A stretch of DNA of 7,067 nt from positions 1-7,067 of the forward strand of contig JBDTMC010000415.1 in NCBI GenBank assembly GCA_039934475.1, read 5' to 3'. Of the stretch, positions 1 through 6,863 are shown in pieces; position 1 is the first letter of the stretch, and each line of letters begins with the position of its first letter. The translations under genes were made by a program, and so were the position numbers. A model generated the notes under the pieces. The model was not told the DNA's origin. It saw only the letters and a program-made list of their open reading frames with translations, and did no database searches. Origin of the DNA: JBDTMC01 sp039934475. Its GTDB lineage: Bacteria > Acidobacteriota > Terriglobia > Bryobacterales > Bryobacteraceae.

Positions 1-1
1 T

Positions 2-2527
2 CACTTGGACCTACAGATTGCAGCCAATGTCGCGGCGGGGATGAGCAGTGGCGAGGCTCGGGGGGCGGCGCTGCGGGAGTTCGGGGGGGTGGCGCAGAGG
101 ATGGAAGAGTGCCGGGACGCTCGCGGGTGGAGTTGGCTGGATGGCCTGGCACAGGACCTGCGGCAGGGGCTGCGCGGGTTACGGCGGAACCCAGTATTTA
201 CGGCAGTCGCGGTGATTTCGTTGGGATTGGGGATGGGTGCAAACGGGGCGCTATTCAGCGTCGTGAACGCGGTGCTGCTGCGGCCGTTGCCGCTGCCGCA
301 AGCGGAGCGGATAGTGGCGATTCAGGAGTTCCGACCGGACACGGGGCAGGATTCGGGCAGCAATCCGGCTCGGGTAACCGACTGGGGATCGCAAACTACC
401 GGTTTGGCCGCTACCGGCGGCTATTACCGCGAGGGCTTGGTGTTGACGGGAAGGGAAGCTCCGCGGCGGTTGTGGGCGATTCGCACATGCGGGCAGTACC
501 TTGCCGTTCTAGGCGTCCAGCCGGTGGCCGGACGCCTATTTACGGTAGAAGAGGAGCGCGGGCATGGCGAGGCTGTGGCGGTGCTATCGGAGGGCGCGTG
601 GGAGCGGGAATTCGGACGGGATCCCAAGGTGGTAGGCGCGGCGATCACATTCAGTGGGAAGCCCTTCACCTTGGTCGGGGTGCTTCCGGCGGGGATTCAG
701 GAGAACATAGATGTTTGGGCTCCGATGCCCCTGGAAATAATGGGTGTGGATCGGAAAGCGGGATTTGCCGGAGTAGTCGCGCGGATGAAACCGGGGGTGA
801 CGCTGGCCCAGGTGCAGACCGAACTGGGGACGGTAGCGGGGCGGCTGGCATTACAGTACCCGGATACAGATGCCAAGCGCGGCGTGCGTTCGCGGTTGTT
901 GCGCGACGAACTGGTTCAAGACGCGCGGACCCCGTTGCTGATCCTGTTAGGGACGGTGGGACTGGTGCTGCTGATTGCCTGCGCGAATGTGACGGGATTG
1001 CTCCTGTCGCGGGCCAGCGGGCGCCGGCGGGAGGCGGCCATCCGGGTGGCGCTGGGGGCGGGGCGAGGACGGTTGCTGCGTCTGTTTTTGACCGAGGGTT
1101 TACTGCTGTCGCTGGCGGGCGGGGCATGCGGACTCCTGGTGGCGGTGGAGGGGCTGGACCTATTAAAGGTGTTGTTGCCGGCGGACCTGCCACGGTTGGC
1201 GGAGGCGCGGGTAGATGGGGCGCTGATCCTGTTCCTGTTCGGGCTGGCGCTGGCTTGTGGAATCCTGGCTGGGATTCTGCCGGCGTGGCAGGCCTCGCGG
1301 GCGGCTGTGGCTCCGGGATTGAAGGAAGGCGGCGCCGGTACCTCCGGTGTCAGCCGGCAGTGGATGCGGCGTGTGCTGGTGGCCGCCGAGGTCACGATTT
1401 CGATGATGCTGCTGGTGGGCACAATGGTGTTGTCGCGCTCTTTTGTGAACGTGGCGAGACAGCCACTGGGGTTCCGGCCGCAGAGTGTGCTGGCGGCAAG
1501 CGTGAATCTACCATGGGACACTCCAGAGGACAAACTCGCGGCTTTTCAGAAGAGCGTTCTGGAGAAGCTTTCGACGCTGGCCGGCGTGCGGGCGGCGGGG
1601 TTGATCGATCAGTTGCCGCTGGAGGGCGGGTCGCAGGGGATGAGGCTCATCGTCCGGAACCGGCCGCTGCCGGGGAACTCGAATTGGGAGGAGATCTCGC
1701 TGCGGGCTTGCAGTCCGGGGTACTTTGCGGCGGCGGGGATTCCTTTGCTCGCGGGTCGAAATCTGGCAGAGCGGGCGCAGCCGGATGGGGCACGTACGGT
1801 GGTGGTCAACCAGACGTTCGCACGTAAGTATTTCGGGTCCGGGGACGCCATCGGGCAGTTTATCGGTTTCAATCCGCCGACGCCGAAGAACTGGTACGAG
1901 ATTGTTGGCATGGTAGGCGATGTGCGTCAGAATGCGACCAAGCCGATGGTAGCGGAGGCTTTTGTGTTGTCCTCAGACACGTACTGGCCGCTGGCGAAGT
2001 ATGTGATTCGGGCCGAAGGAGATCCGCGGGAATTGATGACGGCTGTGCGGCGGGCGGTGCAGGAGGTGGATCCACAACAGCCGGTGGACAAGATGGTTCT
2101 GCTGGAGAGCACGGTGGACAAGGCATTGCTGGCTCCGCGGTTGCAGTTGTGGGTGGTGGGCGGATTTTCCGGGCTGGCGCTGCTGCTGGCGGCGATTGGG
2201 TTGTATGGTGTGCTGGCTTATGACGTGGCGCAGCGGACGCAGGAGATTGGCGTGCGTATCGCGCTGGGGGCGGATCCGGAACACGTCCTGTGGGAAGCCA
2301 TCCGGCGCGGGCTGCTACCGGTGGCGGCCGGTGTTGTGCCGGGGATTGCGGGGGCGCTGGCGTTGGGGAAGCTGCTGGACGGACAACTGGTGGGTCTACG
2401 GGTGGCGGACCCATTTTCGTTTGCCGGGGCCGCTTTGTTGTTGGCTGCTGCGGCGGTAGCGGCGTGCTACGTGCCGGCGCGGCGGGCGTCGCGGATCGAT
2501 CCGCTCGTCGCGTTGCGGCACGAATAA
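2..2527 (+). CDS. ABC transporter permease, duplicated MacB/FtsX type (ADOP family), 5' partial
   Basis: This is an inner-membrane permease of the MacB/FtsX superfamily in the duplicated form common in Acidobacteria. Numbering residues from the TTG at position 5, a soluble N-terminal segment (about 1-60, with AAGMSSGEAR and EECRDARGW) precedes TM1 (about 65-92). A periplasmic MacB-like core domain follows (about 95-305), then an FtsX-type membrane block (about 310-430) containing the cytoplasmic motif RREAAIRVALGAGRGR. The arrangement then repeats: TM about 455-478, a second periplasmic domain (about 485-705) and a second FtsX block (about 713-835) with QRTQEIGVRIALGA and the typical end PARRASRIDPLVALRHE. 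The two RE/QE-I-x-VRIALGA motifs probably contact an ATPase, but none is encoded here, which is usual for this 'orphan' family. The frame is open at the left edge and the residue before TTG is His, giving HLDLQIAANVAAGMS, which matches the interior of such proteins. The TTG is therefore probably not the start, and some tens of codons are missing. The substrate cannot be told from sequence; family members are usually linked to efflux or envelope stress. Confidence 0.93.
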   Translation, partial: HLDLQIAANVAAGMSSGEARGAALREFGGVAQRMEECRDARGWSWLDGLAQDLRQGLRGLRRNPVFTAVAVISLGLGMGANGALFSVVNAVLLRPLPLPQAERIVAIQEFRPDTGQDSGSNPARVTDWGSQTTGLAATGGYYREGLVLTGREAPRRLWAIRTCGQYLAVLGVQPVAGRLFTVEEERGHGEAVAVLSEGAWEREFGRDPKVVGAAITFSGKPFTLVGVLPAGIQENIDVWAPMPLEIMGVDRKAGFAGVVARMKPGVTLAQVQTELGTVAGRLALQYPDTDAKRGVRSRLLRDELVQDARTPLLILLGTVGLVLLIACANVTGLLLSRASGRRREAAIRVALGAGRGRLLRLFLTEGLLLSLAGGACGLLVAVEGLDLLKVLLPADLPRLAEARVDGALILFLFGLALACGILAGILPAWQASRAAVAPGLKEGGAGTSGVSRQWMRRVLVAAEVTISMMLLVGTMVLSRSFVNVARQPLGFRPQSVLAASVNLPWDTPEDKLAAFQKSVLEKLSTLAGVRAAGLIDQLPLEGGSQGMRLIVRNRPLPGNSNWEEISLRACSPGYFAAAGIPLLAGRNLAERAQPDGARTVVVNQTFARKYFGSGDAIGQFIGFNPPTPKNWYEIVGMVGDVRQNATKPMVAEAFVLSSDTYWPLAKYVIRAEGDPRELMTAVRRAVQEVDPQQPVDKMVLLESTVDKALLAPRLQLWVVGGFSGLALLLAAIGLYGVLAYDVAQRTQEIGVRIALGADPEHVLWEAIRRGLLPVAAGVVPGIAGALALGKLLDGQLVGLRVADPFSFAGAALLLAAAAVAACYVPARRASRIDPLVALRHE

Positions 2528-2530
2528 GCC

Positions 2531-2536
2531 TATACT
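2531..2536 (+). promoter_or_regulatory. Possible -10 element (TATACT) for a leaderless small ORF
   Basis: TATACT matches five of six bases of the sigma-70 -10 consensus. It ends seven bases before 2543, so transcription would be expected to begin within about one base of the ATG at 2544. No Shine-Dalgarno sequence lies before that ATG, which fits a leaderless message. I find no convincing -35 hexamer 16-18 bases upstream, and a TANNNT match is easily met by chance, so this is tentative. Confidence 0.25.
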
Positions 2537-2543
2537 GTACCTA

Positions 2544-2675
2544 ATGCGCCGCGTCGGCGTTTTCGTGCTTGGCATCTTGCTTCTGGCGTTAGTCGCTAGT
2601 ATTCGTGTGTCGCACCACCACCTTGGATGGGGTGACTACTGGTCTCTCGATTTTCGGCCTCCCTGGTCTCGTTGA
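2544..2675 (+). CDS. Possible 43-residue single-pass membrane or secreted small protein
   Basis: This short frame follows the permease gene by 16 bases, with ATG at 2544 and TGA at 2673-2675. Its N-terminus has the shape of a membrane anchor or signal sequence: two arginines (MRR) followed by the hydrophobic run VGVFVLGILLLALVASI at about residues 4-20. The remaining roughly 23 residues are polar and aromatic, with three consecutive histidines (about 24-26), four tryptophan or tyrosine residues in GWGDYW and PPW, and a C-terminal SR. There is no Shine-Dalgarno sequence. A TATACT hexamer at 2531 is placed as for leaderless transcription. I do not recognise the family. It could be a real small membrane protein, or a chance ORF in a GC-rich intergenic gap; the strongly signal-like N-terminus is the only real argument for it. 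Confidence 0.3.
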   Translation: MRRVGVFVLGILLLALVASIRVSHHHLGWGDYWSLDFRPPWSR

Positions 2676-2753
2676 GCACCTCGAAAAGCTGCGTAAACTC
2701 AACAAAATTCTATTGCCCCCCCGTCGGGTTTCGTTGTAGCATCGTGGAACACG

Positions 2754-2771
2754 CGTTACATATGTGTAACG
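2754..2771 (+). promoter_or_regulatory. 18-bp imperfect palindrome, candidate operator upstream of the receptor gene
   Basis: The sequence CGTTACATATGTGTAACG pairs with itself at 16 of 18 positions; the half-sites are CGTTACA and TGTAACG around a TATG core. It lies about 76 bases before the receptor start codon, inside the noncoding gap. Its size and symmetry fit the site of a dimeric helix-turn-helix repressor or activator. A weak promoter-like pair overlaps it: TTGTAG at 2734-2739 and TACATA at 2757-2762, 17 bases apart. A factor bound here could therefore block or control transcription of the receptor gene. I cannot name the regulator, and no regulator gene is in view. Confidence 0.4.
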
Positions 2772-2833
2772 GACTGGGGTCTTCCTGGAGCGTCCGAAAG
2801 CGACTGGAACCGGTCTCTCATTTCACCCTCAAA

Positions 2834-2840
2834 AGGAGGT
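2834..2840 (+). promoter_or_regulatory. Strong ribosome binding site of the TonB-dependent receptor gene
   Basis: AGGAGGT matches the anti-Shine-Dalgarno end of 16S rRNA and is followed by a 7-base spacer to the ATG at 2848. This fixes the start of the receptor gene, whose first residues form a clean signal peptide. Confidence 0.85.
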
Positions 2841-2847
2841 AACGGAC

Positions 2848-5800
2848 ATGCGCTTTTTGCGCTCACTGGCCGTGTTTTTCTCGCTAATTTTGCTAGCCCT
2901 TCCGATGGCAGCACAGACTTTCCGTGGTGGCCTGGCGGGCTCAGTGGCTGATGCCTCTGGCGCCGCCGTGCCCTCGGCTGAAGTCAAGATTGTAAACAAA
3001 GGTACCGGTCTGAGCCGAACCCAAAGCACAGAGAGTGCGGGTGAGTTCAATTTTCCGGACTTAACGGCAGGTGTCTATACTTTAACGGTTACCAAGAGTG
3101 GTTTTCAGAGCCACACGCAAGATGTAGAAGTTGCGGTGGGTAAAATTTCCAGCTTGCCGGTGACGATGGGTGTCGCGACGCAATCGCAAACCATCGAGAT
3201 CCAGGCCGCCGCGGCGACACTGGAGACTAATAGCACGGCGTTGAACGCTGTTGTGGCGACCCGTGCGGTACAAGAGATTCCTCTCAATGGCCGCGATTTC
3301 ACGCAATTGCTCCGGCTGACTCCAGGCTATAACGATGCCGGGTCAATGAACGGCGCGCGGTCGAACCAGAACAACTGGCAGATCGATGGCGCGGATAACA
3401 ACGATTTCTGGCACAACGCCATGGCGGTAAACCAGGGTAGTATCTCTGGTGTCGCCGGCGTGCTACTGCCGATTGACGCGATCGATCAGTTTAACCAGCA
3501 GGCCGCTGGTGCCGCCGATTTCGGCCGCAACCCGGGATCGATGGTGAACGTGGTGATCAAGTCTGGCACGAACAGCCTGCACGGAACCGCGTACTACTAC
3601 AATCGCAACGAGGCACTGGCGGCGCACAACCCGTTCGCTCCTCCGAACAGCTCGAATCCGCTGCTGCGGAATGAGAACTATGGGTTCTCGCTGGGCGGGC
3701 CGATCTGGAAGAACCGGACGTTCTTCTTCCTGACATACGAAAAGCAGAAGTTTACGGCCGGGAACACAGCGCAGGCGACGGTGCCGTCGTCGGCCTGGAT
3801 CGACCAGTCCAAAGCGGTTCTGACACAATACGGCGTGCCGGTGAATCCGGTCATGACCAAGGTGTTCAACCTGCTGTGGCCGTCGCGCATTGCGGGCGCA
3901 CCTCTGGCGCAGCCGAACTACTTCAGCAACGACCCATCGAAGTACAAGAGCGACAACGGGATCATCAAGATCGACCATGCGTTCAGTGAAAAGCACACGA
4001 TATCGGCGCGAGCATTTCTGGGATCGGGCGATGCCACGGCATTCGCAGGTTCGGTATACCAGGAGTATTTCCAGGCGGTTCCGAGCCGGCAGCCGAACTA
4101 TGCGTTGCAGTTGAACTCGGTGTTCACGCCGCGCGTTGTGAACCAGTTGCTGGTGGGTGTGAACTTTTTCCAACAGACGTTCGACGACGCTGACCACAGC
4201 CAGAACCTTCCCGCAACAGGATTCAACACTGGTGTGACCAATCCGGGCGACTTCGGCGCACCGACGATCAGCATTTCGGGTTTCGTGAATGGTGGCGTGG
4301 GCCAGACGCCTAAGCTGGGCCGTACCGACACGACGGGACACCTGACAGACAACCTTTCCTACAACCGGGGATCCCATTCACTGAAGTTCGGCGGCGAAGT
4401 TCGCCGGACGCGACTGGACGTTTTCTACCAGCGCAGTATCCGTGGGAGCTTCCCGTTTGATGGAACGGCGGGTCCGTGGAAAAATGATGGGAGCGTCAGC
4501 ACGCCGACGAAAGCACTGGCGGACTTCCTGGCCGGCTTTATTGGACCTGAATACGGGTCGATTGCGACTGGTGACCCGCAACGCGCCTATGATGTAACGG
4601 CACTCTCCGGTTGGGCTTCTGACAACTGGCAGATATCGCCGCGGCTGAACATCAACTACGGCGTTCGCTACGACTTTAACGGCGTTCTGCATGAGATCGA
4701 GAACAAAGGAATCTCCACGTTCCTACCGGGTTCCGCAACCGGATTTGCGGTCATCGGGACAGACCTTCCGAAGCTCTATCCGAACGATTACAATAACTTC
4801 GCGCCTCGAATCGGATTTGCTTTCACGCCCATTCGCGGCGGTAAGACAGTAATTCGCGGTGGATACGGGTTGTACACCGACATCGTGAACGGCAGCTACT
4901 TCGTGGACGGCGGGGCAGGCGGCGAGCGCGGCATTTCGCGCAACCCGGTTGGACCGACTCCGGTGTTCGGCGTCGTGGCAGGACCGCTTACGATTCAGGA
5001 CGGAGCCTACATTTTCGGCAGTTCGACGCCGCCGCCTCCGTATGACGCCTTCGGTGTTAGCCAGGATCTGCGCACCCCGTATACGCAGAACTTCAACCTT
5101 AACGTACAGCAGCAACTCTCTCGCAGCACGCTGTTCCAGATTGGATATGTGGGCAGCCAGTCGCGAAAACAAACCGTGAAGCGGAATATCAATCAACCTC
5201 TTCCCGGGACGACGGGCACCTTGCAAGAGCGGCGTCCCTACAACGGCGAGTATCCGAACATTCGCAACATCTCGTGGCTGGAGACGTCTGGTAATTCGCA
5301 GTACAACTCACTGCAGATGTCGGTCCGCACCACGATGACGCACGGATTGTCCGGTCAGATCGCTTATACGCTGGCGCACGGACGAGACGACATGTCTTCG
5401 GCGCGATACAACCAGCCGATGAACAACTATGACCTGAAGGGCGACTACGGCAACGCCGACTTCGATATCCGGCACACAGTGAGCTCTTATGCGCTGTACG
5501 ATGTGCCGAACTTCGTCAAGTCTAAGCCGCGGATTGGCAAGGGTTGGCAGTTAAACACTCTCTTTATCGTGCGTTCGGGCTTCCCGTTCACTGCGGTAAC
5601 GGGACAGAATGGCAGCCTGAACTATGGCGGCAGTGAACGCGCCAACTTGTCGGGCGACCCGTTCAGCGGCGTTACTCAGCCCACCAATGCGGACGGGAAT
5701 TACGCCAATGGTTACCGAATATTCAATCCTTCGGTGTTCTCAAACCCGGCGGCGTTGACATACGGAAATACGGAGCGAAATCAGTTCCACGGGCAAAGCT

Positions 5801-6039
5801 TTGCGTCTTTGGACTTCTCGATCTTCAAGAATACGCCGATCACCGAAAGACTGTCGGCGCAGTTCCGGGTTGAGATCTTTAATTTGACCAACCGCTTGAA
5901 TGCGGGTGGTCCCGATACTTGCGTTTGCTCTGGCGCTGGTATGGGTCTGACCTATGGCACCATCCACTCCGGCGATGCCCCCGGCATCGGTGCGGGCGAA
6001 CCGCGCAACGTGCAGTTGGCGTTGAAGCTGGTTTGGTAG
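2848..6039 (+). CDS. Oar-like TonB-dependent outer-membrane receptor with carboxypeptidase-regulatory-like domain
   Basis: This is a complete 1063-residue outer-membrane protein. A Sec signal peptide (MRFLRS plus a hydrophobic core, likely cut after the AA at 21-22, before QTF) leads to a carboxypeptidase-regulatory-like beta-sandwich (about 24-110; motifs GSVADASGAAVPSAEV and GEFNFPDLTAGVYTLTV). A TonB-box-like stretch QTIEIQA follows at 114-120. The plug domain is at about 125-245, with the family motifs IPLNGRDFTQLLRLTPG (144-160), QIDGADNNDFW (178-188) and MVNVVIKSGTN (232-242). The rest is a large beta-barrel that includes SLGGPIWKNRTFFFLTYE (281-298), PYTQNFNL (744-751) and the terminal strand NVQLALKLVW, whose final aromatic residue is typical of proteins inserted by the BAM machinery. 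Length and order match the Oar/SusC-like receptors abundant in Acidobacteria, thought to import or bind large glycans, peptides or other polymers using TonB energy. No SusD partner, TonB or enzyme gene adjoins it, so the ligand is unknown. The only two cysteines are C1025 and C1027 near the C-terminus. A terminator follows 20 bases after the stop codon, so the gene appears monocistronic. Confidence 0.95.
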   Translation: MRFLRSLAVFFSLILLALPMAAQTFRGGLAGSVADASGAAVPSAEVKIVNKGTGLSRTQSTESAGEFNFPDLTAGVYTLTVTKSGFQSHTQDVEVAVGKISSLPVTMGVATQSQTIEIQAAAATLETNSTALNAVVATRAVQEIPLNGRDFTQLLRLTPGYNDAGSMNGARSNQNNWQIDGADNNDFWHNAMAVNQGSISGVAGVLLPIDAIDQFNQQAAGAADFGRNPGSMVNVVIKSGTNSLHGTAYYYNRNEALAAHNPFAPPNSSNPLLRNENYGFSLGGPIWKNRTFFFLTYEKQKFTAGNTAQATVPSSAWIDQSKAVLTQYGVPVNPVMTKVFNLLWPSRIAGAPLAQPNYFSNDPSKYKSDNGIIKIDHAFSEKHTISARAFLGSGDATAFAGSVYQEYFQAVPSRQPNYALQLNSVFTPRVVNQLLVGVNFFQQTFDDADHSQNLPATGFNTGVTNPGDFGAPTISISGFVNGGVGQTPKLGRTDTTGHLTDNLSYNRGSHSLKFGGEVRRTRLDVFYQRSIRGSFPFDGTAGPWKNDGSVSTPTKALADFLAGFIGPEYGSIATGDPQRAYDVTALSGWASDNWQISPRLNINYGVRYDFNGVLHEIENKGISTFLPGSATGFAVIGTDLPKLYPNDYNNFAPRIGFAFTPIRGGKTVIRGGYGLYTDIVNGSYFVDGGAGGERGISRNPVGPTPVFGVVAGPLTIQDGAYIFGSSTPPPPYDAFGVSQDLRTPYTQNFNLNVQQQLSRSTLFQIGYVGSQSRKQTVKRNINQPLPGTTGTLQERRPYNGEYPNIRNISWLETSGNSQYNSLQMSVRTTMTHGLSGQIAYTLAHGRDDMSSARYNQPMNNYDLKGDYGNADFDIRHTVSSYALYDVPNFVKSKPRIGKGWQLNTLFIVRSGFPFTAVTGQNGSLNYGGSERANLSGDPFSGVTQPTNADGNYANGYRIFNPSVFSNPAALTYGNTERNQFHGQSFASLDFSIFKNTPITERLSAQFRVEIFNLTNRLNAGGPDTCVCSGAGMGLTYGTIHSGDAPGIGAGEPRNVQLALKLVW

Positions 6040-6058
6040 GATCGGACCGGTTGGTTTG

Positions 6059-6094
6059 AAAAAGGGGCGGCCTTCGCGGGCCGCCCTTTTTTTT
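6059..6094 (+). terminator. Rho-independent terminator after the receptor gene
   Basis: A perfect 8-bp G+C-rich stem (GGGCGGCC at 6065-6072 pairing with GGCCGCCC at 6079-6086) encloses the 6-base loop TTCGCG and is followed by eight T residues (6087-6094). Five A residues at 6059-6063 can extend the stem against the T tract, so it might also work on the opposite strand, although no gene converges from that side. It ends the receptor transcript and separates it from the dioxygenase gene. Confidence 0.93.
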
Positions 6095-6112
6095 GTGATC
6101 TCTATCCTCTAT

Positions 6113-6139
6113 TTGACGGCCTGCCCGCTGTGATACACT
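6113..6139 (+). promoter_or_regulatory. Candidate sigma-70 promoter for the dioxygenase gene
   Basis: TTGACG (6113-6118, five of six matches to the -35 consensus) is followed after 15 bases by TACACT (6134-6139, four of six matches to the -10 consensus). The spacing is slightly short. It lies just after the terminator and 24 bases before the start codon, so it would give the downstream gene its own short-leader transcript. Confidence 0.45.
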
Positions 6140-6150
6140 CCAGCCATTCT

Positions 6151-6157
6151 GAGGAGG
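6151..6157 (+). promoter_or_regulatory. Ribosome binding site of the dioxygenase gene
   Basis: GAGGAGG sits six bases before the ATG at 6164. This supports that start, and with it the presence of the twin-arginine motif in the N-terminus. Confidence 0.8.
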
Positions 6158-6163
6158 CTGGCG

Positions 6164-6742
6164 ATGCGGATTCAGTTGGCTTCGATTGGCGATGTCGAGC
6201 GGTTCAGCCGGCGTCGGTTTGGGAGGATTGCAGCGGCTGCGGTGGCGGCGAGTCCATTGGCACTGGCGTTCGATCATCCGGGCACGCATGATGTTTCGGA
6301 GGGGCCGGCGTATAAGCCGGGGGCTCCGTTTCGCAGCGAGATTATCGATCCGGGATCGCCAGGGACCCGGTTTCTGCTGCGTGGGCGAGTCTTCTCTACG
6401 ACTGACCGGCCACTGCGGGAGGCGACGGTCGATCTTTGGAATGTCCAGAACAGCAAGGTCTATGACTTTGCCGGGTTCAATCTGCGCGGCCGGCAGTTGA
6501 CGGACAAGGAAGGCCGGTTCCAGTTCTTGACGATTGAGGCGATTCCCTATTCGTCTCGCACGGCTCATTTTCACTTCAAGGTGTCGGCTCCAGGGCATGA
6601 GCCGTTGACGACGGAACTGTATCTGCCGGGAATCAGGGAGAACACTCGGGATTCTTCGTTCAGGACTTCGAATCTGCTCCAAACGGTGGATGAAGCGGGG
6701 ATTCGTAAGGGGAACTACGAGTTCTACCTGGCGCCGGCGTAG
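6164..6742 (+). CDS. Tat-exported intradiol ring-cleavage dioxygenase family protein
   Basis: The 192-residue product resembles the catalytic core of intradiol dioxygenases (protocatechuate 3,4-dioxygenase and catechol 1,2-dioxygenase superfamily), which use non-haem Fe(III) to open catechol rings between the two hydroxyl groups. The N-terminus carries a twin-arginine motif, SRRRF (15-19), followed by an Ala-rich hydrophobic stretch (about 22-35), so export as a folded protein is predicted. Family landmarks include GPAYKPGAPFRS (47-58), LLRGRVFSTTDRPLREATVD (71-90), LWNVQNSKVYD (91-101), LTDKEGRFQF (112-121) and HFHFKVSAPGHEPLTTELY (135-153). The four expected iron ligands are present: Y100, Y129, H135 and H137. 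R132 occupies the position of the conserved active-site arginine three residues before the first ligand His. There is no N-terminal catechol-dioxygenase dimerisation domain, so it belongs to the short 'intradiol dioxygenase-like' group. The aromatic substrate is unknown; plant- or lignin-derived catechols are a guess. Catalysis is inferred from the ligands, not shown. It has its own promoter-like and ribosome-binding signals, independent of the receptor gene. Confidence 0.88.
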   Translation: MRIQLASIGDVERFSRRRFGRIAAAAVAASPLALAFDHPGTHDVSEGPAYKPGAPFRSEIIDPGSPGTRFLLRGRVFSTTDRPLREATVDLWNVQNSKVYDFAGFNLRGRQLTDKEGRFQFLTIEAIPYSSRTAHFHFKVSAPGHEPLTTELYLPGIRENTRDSSFRTSNLLQTVDEAGIRKGNYEFYLAPA

Positions 6743-6863
6743 TCCAGGGTGAGATAGGGTTTTGTTGCACACAGGTGCGTGATCTGACGTAGACGACGTC
6801 GTTGGTTCCTAGCGTTATCAATCGCTTGCCGCTTGGCCACCCAATTGCACTGAAGTGTCCTGA

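Noticed and set aside
5..7. TTG as the true start of the permease
   Set aside because: The frame is open upstream to the window edge and the preceding His fits the family pattern HLDLQIAANVAAGMS, so the real start lies outside the window.
109..1827. A 572-residue + strand frame overlapping the permease
   Set aside because: It is a Gly/Arg/Ala-rich out-of-frame reading of the permease gene with no domain logic; the overlapping frame has clear MacB/FtsX motifs.
2671..2703. Inverted repeat GTTGAG / CTCAAC as a terminator for the permease gene
   Set aside because: The stem has only six pairs with a 21-base loop and no T tract follows, so it does not look like an intrinsic terminator.
2716..2722. 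Run of seven C residues as a phase-variation tract
   Set aside because: It is short, noncoding and not placed between recognisable promoter hexamers; runs of this size are expected by chance in GC-rich DNA.
3463..4377. A 304-residue minus-strand frame inside the receptor gene
   Set aside because: Its Arg/Val-rich, low-complexity composition is that of an antisense shadow in GC-rich DNA, and the + strand frame is a well-supported receptor.
5879..6772. A 297-residue minus-strand frame spanning the receptor end, terminator and dioxygenase
   Set aside because: It reads through a perfect terminator hairpin and is antisense to two well-supported coding regions; its Arg/Pro-rich product shows no recognisable motif.
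6793..6802. Perfect 10-bp palindrome ACGACGTCGT between the dioxygenase and Cys-rich genes
   Set aside because: Ten-base perfect palindromes are common by chance, and this one has no overlapping promoter signal or second copy in the window.
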